NCBI RefSeq assembly: GCF_018919215.1
Contig: NZ_JAHLQK010000001.1
Span: forward strand, 900,430-964,429
DNA: 64,000 nucleotides
Source: Alkaliphilus flagellatus
GTDB taxonomy: Bacteria > Bacillota > Clostridia > Peptostreptococcales > Natronincolaceae
Direction: 5' to 3'
Numbering within the stretch: position 1 is the stretch's first letter; each line of letters opens with the position of its first letter. The position numbers and the translations under genes were made by a program. Shown here in pieces: positions 35,637-44,842 of the stretch. The notes under the pieces are model-generated. The model had not been told where the DNA came from. It saw only the letters and a list, made by a program, of their open reading frames with translations, and did no database searches.

Positions 35637-37939
35637 TTCAGGGTGACATTTTAAAAAGCAAAGTAATAACGCTGACAACAATGATATTTGTCGCTGCCGC
35701 GGCTATGTTTGTTTCGTTGGCGGCAATACTTATCGTAAATCTTTCGGGTGCGATTGATACGCTTATGACGCAGGCAAAAACTCCGCATTTTTTACAGATG
35801 CATTCGGGTGAAATAGATACTGCACGGCTTACGGCTTTCGCAGAGCAGAATAGTAATGTAGATGAATTTCAGGTGCTTGAGTTTCTAAATGTTGAAGGTA
35901 CGCAGATAGTAATTAACGGAAACTCCCTTGCGGGTACTGTTCAGGACAACGGCTTCTGCACGCAGAGCGAAAAGTTCGATTATCTCCTGGACCTTGACGG
36001 AAACATTATCAATGTATCCGATGGGGAAGTTTATGTACCGATAAGTTATATGAAAGACGGCACCACAAAGATCGGCGACAGAGCAGTAATATGTGGAAAC
36101 GAACTTATCGTTGCGGGGTTTCTCCGTGATTCGCAGATGAATTCCACTCTCGCCGCGTCAAAGAGATTTCTTATCAGCGAAAATGATTATGTCGAAATAA
36201 AGGATTTCGGAAATATAGAGTATCTGATCGAGTTCAGATTAAAAGATTTGTCGGCGCTTGGTGCATTTGAAACCGCATACATCTCCGCTGGACTGGAATC
36301 GAACGGACCGACGGTCACCTATCCTCTTTTCAAAATGATGAATGCGATTTCTGACGGGCTGATGATTGCAGTTATCCTTCTTGTAAGCGTGCTTGTCGTT
36401 GAGATTGCGTTTCTATGCATACGCTTCACGCTTCTTGCTAAAATCGAGGACGATTACCGAGAAATAGGCGTTATGAAAGCAATAGGGTTGCGCGTTTCCG
36501 ACATTAAAAAAATATACCTTGCAAAATACACGGCGATTGGGTTGGCTGGCTGTATTCTCGGATTTGCACTTTCGTTTGTGTTCAGAGGCGCGCTTCTTGA
36601 AAATATACGGCTTTATATGGGCGAAAGCGAGAATGCTTCTTTCGCTTTGCTTTTAGGGATAATCGGCATACTGATTGTATTCCTCGCAATTATTGCCTAT
36701 GTAAGTAAAGTGCTGAAACGTTTTCAGAAAATATCTGCCACGGAAGCAATGTGCTTTGGCACTTCGCAGGAAAAATCCGCCGGTGCAAAGAGTTTTGTTT
36801 TGAGCAAAAATAGGCTTTTTGACACAAATATTTTTCTCGGCATCAAAGATGTTCTTACAAGGAGAAGACTTTACGCAACAATGCTTGTGGTGCTTGTGAT
36901 TTCGGCGTTTATCATGATCGTTCCGCAGAATATGTACAATACCATTTCCTCAAAAGGCTTCATCACCTATATGGGAATTGGAAACTGCGATATGCGCATC
37001 GACATTCAGCAGACCGACAATATTTCCGAAAAAGCATCGGAAATTGTGGCAGCGATGAACAATGACAGTGCCTTTACAAAGCATGTCGTGCTTACGACCA
37101 AAACATTCACGGTGAAGATGCAGGATAGCTTGGAAGAAAGCATAAAAATTGAGCTGGGCAACCATTCGGTATTTCCTGTAACGTATTCCAAGGGCAGAGC
37201 ACCCACCAAGGAAGACGAAATTGCACTATCAGTTATAAACGCCAATGAACTAGACAAAAAGGTCGGCGATGTTATTACACTGGTGACCCAAGGGAAGGAG
37301 AAAAATCTCACGGTATGCGGAATTTATTCTGATGTTACCAACGGTGGCAAAACCGCAAAAGCTGTTTTTACTGACGATTCGGCGAACATTATGTGGTGCG
37401 TACTCGGTGCGGAGCTTGCAGATGAATCTCTGGTTGATAGCAAAGTTTCGGAATATGCGGGCAAATTTGGTTTTGCAAAGGTTTCAAGCATTGATGAATA
37501 TATTACTCAGATGTTCGGCACAACACTAAGCACCATTAAAAAGGCTTCCTCTGCCACAATTACCGTCTCACTGATTATTACGTTACTGGTTACCCTATTG
37601 TTCATGAAAATGCTTATCGCAAAGGACAGATATTCCATTGCCGTAATGAAAGCCTTCGGTTTTACAAACTCGGATATTACTGCGCAGTATGTTTCGCGTT
37701 CAATATTCGTTTTAATTGTCGGAATCGTTTTTGGTACGTTTCTGGCAAACACGCTCGGAGAAATGCTTGCGGGCATGGTTATCTCCTTTTTTGGAGCGAC
37801 GTCGTTTAAATTTACTGTCAATCCGCTTTCAGCGTACATACTTTGTCCGCTGATGATGATATGTTCAGTGCTTATCGCAACAATGATCGGCACATCGGGC
37901 GCGGGACAAATAAAAATTTCTGAAAATATAAAGGAGTAG
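35621..37939 (+). CDS. FtsX-like ABC transporter permease (two-module, MacB/BceB-like)
   Basis: 772 residues from an ATG behind GGAGGTG, overlapping the MFS gene end. The first helix (~16-40) is followed by a ~200-residue extracellular domain, then three helices (~245-365) forming an FtsX core. A fourth long helix (~420) leads into a second extracellular domain and a second FtsX core (~640-765). The doubled FtsX arrangement is that of lipoprotein-release or peptide-resistance permeases with mechanotransmission. Its ATPase is encoded 3 bp downstream. Likely substrates are antimicrobial peptides or lipids; this is inference. Confidence 0.92.
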   Translation: MYRRVIQGDILKSKVITLTTMIFVAAAAMFVSLAAILIVNLSGAIDTLMTQAKTPHFLQMHSGEIDTARLTAFAEQNSNVDEFQVLEFLNVEGTQIVINGNSLAGTVQDNGFCTQSEKFDYLLDLDGNIINVSDGEVYVPISYMKDGTTKIGDRAVICGNELIVAGFLRDSQMNSTLAASKRFLISENDYVEIKDFGNIEYLIEFRLKDLSALGAFETAYISAGLESNGPTVTYPLFKMMNAISDGLMIAVILLVSVLVVEIAFLCIRFTLLAKIEDDYREIGVMKAIGLRVSDIKKIYLAKYTAIGLAGCILGFALSFVFRGALLENIRLYMGESENASFALLLGIIGILIVFLAIIAYVSKVLKRFQKISATEAMCFGTSQEKSAGAKSFVLSKNRLFDTNIFLGIKDVLTRRRLYATMLVVLVISAFIMIVPQNMYNTISSKGFITYMGIGNCDMRIDIQQTDNISEKASEIVAAMNNDSAFTKHVVLTTKTFTVKMQDSLEESIKIELGNHSVFPVTYSKGRAPTKEDEIALSVINANELDKKVGDVITLVTQGKEKNLTVCGIYSDVTNGGKTAKAVFTDDSANIMWCVLGAELADESLVDSKVSEYAGKFGFAKVSSIDEYITQMFGTTLSTIKKASSATITVSLIITLLVTLLFMKMLIAKDRYSIAVMKAFGFTNSDITAQYVSRSIFVLIVGIVFGTFLANTLGEMLAGMVISFFGATSFKFTVNPLSAYILCPLMMICSVLIATMIGTSGAGQIKISENIKE

Positions 37940-37942
37940 CTT

Positions 37943-38704
37943 ATGAAGAAGATTATTATCAGTGAAAATATAGTGAAATCATTCGGCGAGGGCGATGAAA
38001 AGCGTAATGTTCTAGACGGAGTGTCCGTTGAAATAAACGAAGGCGAGTTTGTTGCGGTTATGGGACCTTCAGGCTCGGGAAAATCGACACTGATGTTTGC
38101 GCTGAGCGGAATGGACGGAGTTGATGGAGGAAAGGTTGTTTTTGACGGTAGGGATTTATCGGAACTCAAGGAAAATGAGCTTTCAGATATACGCAGAAGA
38201 ACAATGGGATTTGTTTTTCAGCAGCCGACAATGCTTAAAAATCTAAATATTCTCGACAACATCATTCTTCCCTCAATGCGCGACAACAGAAAAAACGCTG
38301 CGAAAATTATTGAAAAAGCAAGAACGCTTATGAAAAAGACGGACATTGCGGAACTGGAAAAGCGTGATATTACACAGGTTTCGGGAGGACAGCTTCAGCG
38401 TGTGGGAATATGCCGCGCACTTATGAGCAATCCGAAAATTGTTTTCGGTGACGAGCCAACTGGCGCGCTTAACTCAAAATCTGCACAGGAGATTATGAGC
38501 ATCTTTTCCGAAATCAACGGGGAAGGTACTGCGGTTATGCTTGTAACTCATGATGCAAAGGTGGCGGCGTGGACGGAGCGTATTATGTTTATGCGCGACG
38601 GAAAAATCGTTAGCGAAATGCGACTTCCGAAATTCAGCGGTACAAATATTGACGACAGTAGGATGAAAGAAGTCACAGAGAAAATGCGGGAAATAGGAGT
38701 ATAA
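37943..38704 (+). CDS. ABC transporter ATP-binding protein (MacB/LolD type)
   Basis: 253 residues with Walker A GPSGSGKST (~46), a Q-loop FVFQQPTML, signature VSGGQLQRVG, Walker B IVFGDEPTGAL and H-loop LVTHDAKVA. The extra motif after the Walker B (TGALNSKSAQEI) places it with the LolD/MacB/BceA group that partners FtsX-type permeases, such as the one encoded directly upstream. It starts 3 bp after the permease stop. It is the last gene of the island operon; no clear terminator lies immediately after it. Confidence 0.96.
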   Translation: MKKIIISENIVKSFGEGDEKRNVLDGVSVEINEGEFVAVMGPSGSGKSTLMFALSGMDGVDGGKVVFDGRDLSELKENELSDIRRRTMGFVFQQPTMLKNLNILDNIILPSMRDNRKNAAKIIEKARTLMKKTDIAELEKRDITQVSGGQLQRVGICRALMSNPKIVFGDEPTGALNSKSAQEIMSIFSEINGEGTAVMLVTHDAKVAAWTERIMFMRDGKIVSEMRLPKFSGTNIDDSRMKEVTEKMREIGV

Positions 38705-38719
38705 TTTGTTGTTTCACCG

Positions 38720-38815
38720 TCAGATGATTAGGTCTTTTTCGTCAAGGCTGTCCAGTAATCTATCCAACTGCTTTCGTCTTGTATTTTTGGAAAGATCGTG
38801 TTTCCGATAGAAGAA
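38720..38815 (-). pseudogene. C-terminal remnant of a reverse-strand gene
   Basis: Reading the minus strand towards a TGA at 38720-38722 gives a protein-like 31-residue tail (YRKHDLSKNTRRKQLDRLL, then DSLDEKDLII), with an in-frame stop at 38816-38818 just upstream and no start. The charged, helical composition and lack of alternative sense suggest the degraded end of a gene. I cannot name it. The sequence from 38816 to about 38978 carries no good reading frame on either strand. Confidence 0.4.
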
Positions 38816-38938
38816 CTAGTCGACGTAAATGTGAATCAGGCTTTCTTTTTGTCTTATTTTGTCGTAACAATAAATCGTGTAATAATGCACACCCTTTTTT
38901 CAAAATGCACCCGCTTGGTTTTGCGAAGACAACGTGTG

Positions 38939-38957
38939 ATTGTATTGATATTAACGT
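38939..38957. repeat. Right imperfect inverted repeat of the island
   Basis: ATTGTATTGATATTAACGT is complementary to 33403-33421 at 16 of 19 positions and lies where the composition returns to AT-rich. Confidence 0.4.
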
Positions 38958-38978
38958 CTTTAGATAGGGAAATTATGT

Positions 38979-39012
38979 AGACAGATACTATTGAATATCT
39001 GTCTATTTTTAT
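38979..39012 (+). terminator. Intrinsic terminator at the right island border
   Basis: AGACAGATA/TATCTGTCT stem with an 8-nt loop, followed by ATTTTTATTT. The remaining bases up to 39131 are AT-rich and featureless. Confidence 0.75.
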
Positions 39013-39131
39013 TTGGTTATTCAATCTTTCGAAACTAGAGTTAATTATAAGAATATGATAGTATAAAAATAAATATATTAAAAGTAAAGTTAAATAAATC
39101 TAAAAGTTGAAAGTATATATAGGTGATGCAA

Positions 39132-40502
39132 ATGGATTGTATAAATAATATTGTAGAAAAGCAAAGAGAATATTTTTATACTGAAGAAACAAAGGATATT
39201 AATTTTCGAATAAGCCAGCTTAAACTCTTAAAAAAAATAATTATAAAAAATGAAGAAAAATTATTAATTGCATTAAAAAATGATTTAAATAAATCAGCCT
39301 TTGAAGCTTATGAAACTGAAATAGGTACAGTTTTAATGGAACTTAATTATACAATTAAAAGGTTACGATCTTGGATTAAGCCTAAAAAAGTAAAAACATC
39401 TATTACTAATTTTTTGTCTAAAAGCTATATTTATTCAGAGCCCTATGGAGTAGTCTTAATTATAGCCCCATGGAACTATCCATTTCAACTAGCAATATCT
39501 CCACTAATTGGTGCTATTGCTGCTGGAAATTGTGCTATAATAAAGCCTTCAGAGTATGCGACAAACACCTCTAAAATAGTTAAGGAAATCATTAATAATA
39601 ATTTTAAAGAGAATTTTATTACAGTAATTGAAGGTGGAAGGGATACTAATATAAAGTTGCTACAACAAAATTTGGACTATATATTTTTTACAGGAAGTGT
39701 TTCTGTTGGTAAGGCTGTTATGGAGGAAGCTGCTAAAAATCTAACTCCCGTAACCCTAGAACTCGGGGGAAAAAGTCCATGTATTGTCCATAGTGATGCG
39801 GACATTAAATTAGCAGCAAAAAAAATTGTATGGGGGAAATTCTTAAATGCTGGGCAAACCTGCGTTGCGCCAGATTATTTATTTGTACATAAAGATATAA
39901 AGTATAAATTGATTAGCTGTATTATAGATACAATTAAGTTGTTTTTTGGAGAGGAACCTAGAGAAAGTCTAGACTATGGCAGAATTATAAACCAAGAACA
40001 TTTGGGTAGATTAGGAGAATTACTAAAAGAAGGTAGTATTATTGTAGGTGGAGATATAGATAGAAATGAAAAGTATATTTCTCCTACCATAATGGAAAAT
40101 ATAACTTGGAACAATCATATTATGAAGGAAGAAATATTTGGCCCTATTTTGCCAATACTAGAATATAGTTCATTAAATGAGGTTATTACTAGTATTAGAA
40201 ATCATGGGAAACCATTGGCTCTTTATTTATTTACTAAATGTAAGGAGGTTGAAAGAGAAGTATTAGAAAAGCTTTCCTTTGGTGGTGGATGTGTAAATGA
40301 TACTATAATGCATCTAACTTCCCCGCATCTTCCATTTGGTGGTGTTGGATCTAGTGGTATGGGATCTTATCATGGAAAAGCTAGTTTCGATACTTTTAGT
40401 CATAAAAAGAGTATTTTAAAAAGCAGTTCTTATTTTGATATAAAGCTAAAATATCCTCCTTATGGAAATAAAATTAAACTATTACGCAATATTATTAAGT
40501 AG
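39132..40502 (+). CDS. Aldehyde dehydrogenase (class 3 / YwdH-like)
   Basis: 456 residues; the ATG at 39132 fits the AGGTGA site better than the GTG or ATG a few codons upstream. The fold markers are IIAPWNYPFQLAI, IIKPSEYATNT, the Glu motif LELGGKSPCIV and the nucleophile NAGQTCVAPDY. The short N-terminus and hydrophobic C-terminal tail (SSSYFDIKLKYPPYGNKIKL) match fatty-aldehyde-type class 3 enzymes, which oxidise long-chain or aromatic aldehydes with NAD(P). It is a single gene just beyond the island and has normal AT-rich codon use, so it belongs to the host. Confidence 0.95.
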   Translation: MDCINNIVEKQREYFYTEETKDINFRISQLKLLKKIIIKNEEKLLIALKNDLNKSAFEAYETEIGTVLMELNYTIKRLRSWIKPKKVKTSITNFLSKSYIYSEPYGVVLIIAPWNYPFQLAISPLIGAIAAGNCAIIKPSEYATNTSKIVKEIINNNFKENFITVIEGGRDTNIKLLQQNLDYIFFTGSVSVGKAVMEEAAKNLTPVTLELGGKSPCIVHSDADIKLAAKKIVWGKFLNAGQTCVAPDYLFVHKDIKYKLISCIIDTIKLFFGEEPRESLDYGRIINQEHLGRLGELLKEGSIIVGGDIDRNEKYISPTIMENITWNNHIMKEEIFGPILPILEYSSLNEVITSIRNHGKPLALYLFTKCKEVEREVLEKLSFGGGCVNDTIMHLTSPHLPFGGVGSSGMGSYHGKASFDTFSHKKSILKSSSYFDIKLKYPPYGNKIKLLRNIIK

Positions 40503-40599
40503 CAATAGGGAGAAAGACTTAAATATAGGTATTATAATTTGTGTCCTATGGACAGTTTAATGAATACACTGAGTATATATTCTGGAAGGAGGAAGTTTC

Positions 40600-41688
40600 A
40601 TGGGAAATAAGGGACATATTAAAAGGTTATTACCAGGTGGAAATACATCTGTTGGATTTTATTCATATTTTAAATATATTATAAATCCAAGTGAAGCAAG
40701 AAAAATTTATTATTTTAAAGGTGGTCCCGGTGTAGGAAAGTCTTATATGATGAAAAAAATCGGATATGAGTTAGTTGATAGAGGAATAGATGTAGAGTTT
40801 CACCACTGTTCTGCCGAGCCAGAATCTATTGATGTTATTGTTATACCAAGTATAAAAGTAGTTCTATTAGATGCTACATCTCCTCATATGGATGATCCAA
40901 GATACCCTGGAGTTACTGGAACAATAGTTAATCTAGGTGAATTTATAAATGAAGAAGCTATGAGAAAACATAGGGATAGTGTTATAGAAGCTACAGACGA
41001 TAATAAAAACATCTATGTTAGAGTATATAAGTATTTGGCAGCAGCAAAATTAATACATGATGATATTGAATGGATCACTAGCTATGCTATGGATTTTAAT
41101 AAAGTTAATAAAGAGACTATTAGATTAATAAAAAAATATTTAGTAGATATTGAAGATAAAAATAGAATAGGTAAAGAACGACACCTTTTTGGAAGTGCCT
41201 ACACATTAAAAGGTAAATTAGATTTTGCGGAAACATTTATTGGTATAGTAGAAGGAATTGTTTATATAAAAGGTGCAGATGGGACAGGTAAATCTACATT
41301 ATTAGAAAAGTTATCCACTACAGCTGTAATGAAGGGATATGATGTAGAGATTTATCATGAACCATTAGTACCTCAAAAAATAGAGTCTATCATTATTCCA
41401 GAGCTTGATTTAGCCTTTACTACAAATAGTAAGTTCAAGGATAACGAAACAGTAGATTTAGATGAATATATTAATGAGGAAAAAATAGAAAAATATGGAG
41501 AAGAATTAGAGTATAGTAACAAAGTATTTAATCAATTATTAAATGATGTTTTTGCTAATTTAGGTAAAACTAACGGAGTTCATGATAAAATGGAAAAATA
41601 TTATGTACCTAATGTTTTTCATGAAGGTCTAAATGAAGTGAGAGAAAAAATATTAGGAGAAATAATTGATATAATTGAAGAAAGATAA
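40600..41688 (+). CDS. Tandem P-loop ATPase-like protein (PRK06851-type)
   Basis: 362 residues with an internal duplication. Each half has a P-loop (GGPGVGKS at ~47; GADGTGKS at ~227), a following KKIGYELVDRG- or EKLSTTAVMKG-type helix, and later the shared phrase VNLGEFINEEA / VDLDEYINEEK. Between the halves lies a helical linker (~115-200). This fits a conserved clostridial/Bacillus family of unknown role annotated as ATPase. The ATG follows GGAAGGAGG. It could be a nucleotide-dependent switch; no membrane segment or DNA-binding motif is seen. Confidence 0.88.
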   Translation: MGNKGHIKRLLPGGNTSVGFYSYFKYIINPSEARKIYYFKGGPGVGKSYMMKKIGYELVDRGIDVEFHHCSAEPESIDVIVIPSIKVVLLDATSPHMDDPRYPGVTGTIVNLGEFINEEAMRKHRDSVIEATDDNKNIYVRVYKYLAAAKLIHDDIEWITSYAMDFNKVNKETIRLIKKYLVDIEDKNRIGKERHLFGSAYTLKGKLDFAETFIGIVEGIVYIKGADGTGKSTLLEKLSTTAVMKGYDVEIYHEPLVPQKIESIIIPELDLAFTTNSKFKDNETVDLDEYINEEKIEKYGEELEYSNKVFNQLLNDVFANLGKTNGVHDKMEKYYVPNVFHEGLNEVREKILGEIIDIIEER

Positions 41689-41733
41689 AGTAAAACAAGA
41701 AAGGATATTATCCTTTCTTGTTTTACTTTATAT
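41689..41733 (+). terminator. Strong intrinsic terminator; the rest of the gap is plain
   Basis: AGTAAAACAAGAAAGGA pairs perfectly with its complement around TATTA, followed by TTATATAA. The remaining ~250 bp to the next gene are very AT-rich; I see only weak promoter-like matches there. Confidence 0.88.
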
Positions 41734-41991
41734 AATTACATTGACTTCTAAATAAATTGTATGATAAAGATTTTAGATAAGGGTATATATTAAATATAGT
41801 ATAACTCTATACTTATATAACTTAAAAGAAAAGGAAAGAATAATTAAGAGACTTAAGTGTATATCAAATATTTTAATTTGCTAAATCCATAGAATAAATA
41901 GAAAAAATTTAGAAAATGAAATATAATTTTACATTAATGATTAAAACATATATAATAGTTCAGTATGATAACTTTATTTAGGAGAGATATA

Positions 41992-43578
41992 ATGAAAGAA
42001 ATACAATTTGAAGATTTAAACATTAAGAAAGAAATTTTAAAGGGGATTTTAGAACTAGGCTATGAAGTTCCAACGCCTATACAAGCACAGGCTATTCCAA
42101 AGCTTTATGATGGAGAAGATATTATTGGACAAGCTCAAACTGGGACAGGGAAAACAGCTGCCTTTGGTATTCCAATGCTTGAGAAAATTAATCCTCAACA
42201 AAAAACACCACAAATATTAATTTTAGCACCAACAAGAGAACTTTCAATGCAGGTTGCAGATGAAATAAGAAAGTTTTCTAAATATTTAAGTGGATCAAAA
42301 TCCCTTGCTATATATGGAGGACAACCTATCGATAGACAGATTAAAGCATTAAAGCAAGGAGTTCAAGTTGTTGTAGGAACACCTGGAAGATTATTAGATC
42401 ATATTAGAAGAAAAACTCTAAGACTTGATCAAGTTACTGGAGTAGTATTAGATGAGGCAGATCAAATGCTAGATATGGGATTTTTAGATGATATAGAAGC
42501 AATACTTCAAGAAACTCCAGAAACAAGACAAACAGTAATGTTTTCTGCTACAATGCCAAAAGAAATAGAACAAATTGCAAGAAAATATATGAAAAATCCT
42601 AAAAAGGTAAAGGTAGTTCACAAAGAGCTTACTGTACCTAAAATTTCTCAATACTATTTCGAAGTTAGACCGCATGAAAAGCTAGATGCATTATGTAGAA
42701 TATTAGATATGGAAAACTCTGAGCTTGGAATTATATTCTGCAGAACTAAAAAAGGTGTAGATGAACTAGTAGAGAGTCTTCAAAGCAGAGGACATTCCGT
42801 AGAAGGTATTCATGGAGACTTAAAACAAAGCCAGAGAGATAGGGTTATGAAAAAGTTTAGAGATGGTACTCTTGATCTTTTAATTGCAACAGATGTTGCA
42901 GCTAGGGGAATAGATGTAGATGATATTGATTTAGTTATTAACTATGATATTCCTGAAGACTTTGAATACTATGTACATCGTATTGGTCGTACTGGTAGAG
43001 CAGGAAGAGAAGGTCTTGCATATACACTAGTTACTGGGAAACAAATACGAACATTAAAAGCTTTAGAAGTTTATATTAAAGGAAAAATAAAAAGAAAACC
43101 TATTCCAACTATCAATGATATAGTAGAAAAGAAAAAAGAGTTGATCGGTAAAGAGATTATTGGAAATATCGAAAAAGGTGGTCTTTCAGAATATGCTAAC
43201 TTAGTTGAAGAACTATCTGAAGACTATAATTCTATCGATGTAGCGGCTGCCTTATTAAAAATGATAATGAGTCAAAATGAGACAGATGCATTTGAGACAG
43301 CTAAGAATATTACAGAAAGAAAAACTAGAGTTGAGGGCAATATGGTTAGAATGTTTGTTAATATTGGTAAAAAACATGGAGCCAAGCCAGGAGATATATT
43401 AGGAGCAATTAGCGGCGAAAGCGGAATAAGTGGAGATCTTGTTGGAGTAATAGACATGTATGACAAGTTTACATTTGTTGAAGTGCCTGAGCAAATTGCA
43501 GATAGAGTATTAGAGTCTATGAACAGGAATAGAATTAAGGGTAGAAAAATAAATATGGAGCCAGCTAATAAAAAATAA
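41992..43578 (+). CDS. DEAD-box RNA helicase with DbpA-type RNA-binding tail
   Basis: 528 residues from the ATG at 41992 behind TTTAGGAGAG. Motifs in order: Q motif (PTPIQAQAIP), AQTGTGKT, PTRELSMQV, LDEADQML, SATMP, IIFCRTKKGVDEL, ATDVAARGIDVDD and HRIGRTGRAGREG. The last ~75 residues (VRMFVNIGKKHGAKPGDILG, ISGDLVGVIDMYDKFTFVEV) are a DbpA-like domain, which in DbpA and YxiN recognises 23S rRNA hairpin 92. Thus a role in large-subunit assembly is plausible, though cold-shock CshA-type duties cannot be excluded. A single gene with a terminator. Confidence 0.95.
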   Translation: MKEIQFEDLNIKKEILKGILELGYEVPTPIQAQAIPKLYDGEDIIGQAQTGTGKTAAFGIPMLEKINPQQKTPQILILAPTRELSMQVADEIRKFSKYLSGSKSLAIYGGQPIDRQIKALKQGVQVVVGTPGRLLDHIRRKTLRLDQVTGVVLDEADQMLDMGFLDDIEAILQETPETRQTVMFSATMPKEIEQIARKYMKNPKKVKVVHKELTVPKISQYYFEVRPHEKLDALCRILDMENSELGIIFCRTKKGVDELVESLQSRGHSVEGIHGDLKQSQRDRVMKKFRDGTLDLLIATDVAARGIDVDDIDLVINYDIPEDFEYYVHRIGRTGRAGREGLAYTLVTGKQIRTLKALEVYIKGKIKRKPIPTINDIVEKKKELIGKEIIGNIEKGGLSEYANLVEELSEDYNSIDVAAALLKMIMSQNETDAFETAKNITERKTRVEGNMVRMFVNIGKKHGAKPGDILGAISGESGISGDLVGVIDMYDKFTFVEVPEQIADRVLESMNRNRIKGRKINMEPANKK

Positions 43579-43612
43579 ATTTAAAATTAATTTTTAAATT
43601 CATCTAGCTACA

Positions 43613-43655
43613 TTAAAGAGAATTCTTTTCATTTTAAAAGAATTCTCTTTGTTAT
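43613..43655. terminator. Intrinsic terminator between convergent genes
   Basis: AAAGAGAATTCTTTT pairs with AAAAGAATTCTCTTT around a CATTTT loop and is followed by GTTAT; it probably serves both sides. Confidence 0.85.
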
Positions 43656-43677
43656 AAAATAAAGTACAGATATATAT

Positions 43678-44685
43678 TTAATCCACAAGAGTACTTTCTA
43701 ACAATTTACTAAACTTTGATTTCGGTAAATATATTAGCTCTCTGTTAGCTGTGGATACTTTATAGTATGGATTTGTTATGCCAAATAACCATTCACGCAT
43801 ATTTTCCATATCTTCTAATATAGCTATATTAGATATAAAAACATCTTTAGTTAGTTCACCTAAAATAAATGTATTATATTGATCACTCCAATAATAGGAT
43901 CTGACATAGGATTTTTCTTCTTTCAGCAAAAAATCATTCTTTTGAGGTGTGTTCTTAGATTGAGCATTATATTTTTTAAAAGAAGTAATAGTATTTATCT
44001 TTACTGAGTTTGTATAGTCAAAGTCAATTTCTGTTTCTTCTACTACCATGGTCCAGTTTGTATCTGGAGCTTCAAGATTAATCCAATTTTCCTTGAAAAC
44101 TTCCTCATAAAATAGAGTTTTTTCCAACACAAGATTAAAACTTGATTCTTTATAATCATAAATTTGTATAAAGTTTTCGCGGAAGAAGGCACCTAATCTC
44201 TCATCTACTATTTGGTAAATCACTATAAGATCTTTATTTTCTGTAGGATGTTTTATTAATTTTATATTTTCAATAGGAGCTAAATTTTCTATTTTATTAC
44301 AAAATATATATTTATTCTCAATTTCATTAAATATAACGGTTACTCCTAAGTCTTTAGATAGATTTAATGATACTATAAGCTGTTGTGAGGTATCAGGAAT
44401 TAAATTGCCATAATATATTTCTATATCAATGTAATCCAAAAAATCTTTCCACTTATCGTAGTTTATAATATCTAAAATAGATATAATAATTTTTTTTTCT
44501 ATATCGTCTTTCATAGGAGTATCATCTTCATGTAGCGCTTTAATTAAAGATTTATCAATAGTATATGTAGGAGAAGCATACATTCTAAAAACGCTGATGG
44601 CTTTAGGAGATTGAAAAAAATTATAGGTTAGGAAAAATAATATAGATATTAAACAAAAACTAAGAACAAATTTAATTTTCCTCAT
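43678..44685 (-). CDS. Exported or membrane-anchored protein of unknown function (335 aa)
   Basis: The N-terminus (MRKIKFVLSFCLISILFFLT) is a signal peptide or anchor; the Cys at 11 is too early for a typical lipobox. The rest is polar, with predicted beta-rich stretches and repeated aromatic/acidic segments. No domain is recognised. The start is supported by AGGTGATTCC before the ATG. It faces a divergent gene about 150 bp away. Single gene; function unknown. Confidence 0.85.
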   Translation of the reverse strand: MRKIKFVLSFCLISILFFLTYNFFQSPKAISVFRMYASPTYTIDKSLIKALHEDDTPMKDDIEKKIIISILDIINYDKWKDFLDYIDIEIYYGNLIPDTSQQLIVSLNLSKDLGVTVIFNEIENKYIFCNKIENLAPIENIKLIKHPTENKDLIVIYQIVDERLGAFFRENFIQIYDYKESSFNLVLEKTLFYEEVFKENWINLEAPDTNWTMVVEETEIDFDYTNSVKINTITSFKKYNAQSKNTPQKNDFLLKEEKSYVRSYYWSDQYNTFILGELTKDVFISNIAILEDMENMREWLFGITNPYYKVSTANRELIYLPKSKFSKLLESTLVD

Positions 44686-44842
44686 GGAATCACCTCTATA
44701 AATTATATGTTTATATACAGGGTTAATGAGTAAATTGAATAAAAATAATAAAGTATGTTTATTAAATTAACATATATCATATCTAAAAAGCAATAATATA
44801 ATATAATAATATATAAATATAGTGCGAGAGGAGGCTAATTAT

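Larger units (their letters stand above)
33396..38978. mobile_element. GC-rich genomic island next to tRNA-Leu (putative horizontally acquired efflux cassette)
   Basis: From just after tRNA-Leu(GAG) to about 38980 the base composition changes sharply. One line counted inside (35401-35460) is 57% G+C and another (37021-37080) 40%, while flanking lines are often 15-30%. Codons ending in C and G become common. The island holds one co-directional operon (TetR regulator, MFS exporter, FtsX-type permease, ABC ATPase), a set of hairpins at the left end, a broken reverse-strand reading frame at the right end and imperfect inverted repeats at both edges. No integrase or transposase is present. The borders are estimates from composition. 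Confidence 0.8.

Noticed and set aside
37507-38169. 220-codon minus-strand frame in the island
   Set aside because: Antisense of the FtsX permease and ATPase genes, both with clear motifs; long antisense frames are expected in GC-richer DNA.
38779-38980. Two overlapping + strand frames of ~60 codons at the right island edge
   Set aside because: No ribosome site, Cys/Phe-rich random composition; the region reads better as decayed sequence.
38705-39060. Copy of the tRNA-Leu 3' end (attR) at the right border
   Set aside because: Looked for GGTTCAAATCC and CATCCGCACCA; neither is present, so tRNA-directed integration is not supported.
41733-41991. Small gene or RNA in the gap before the DEAD-box helicase
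   Set aside because: Very AT-rich, no frame with a ribosome site, no stable stem beyond the terminator.
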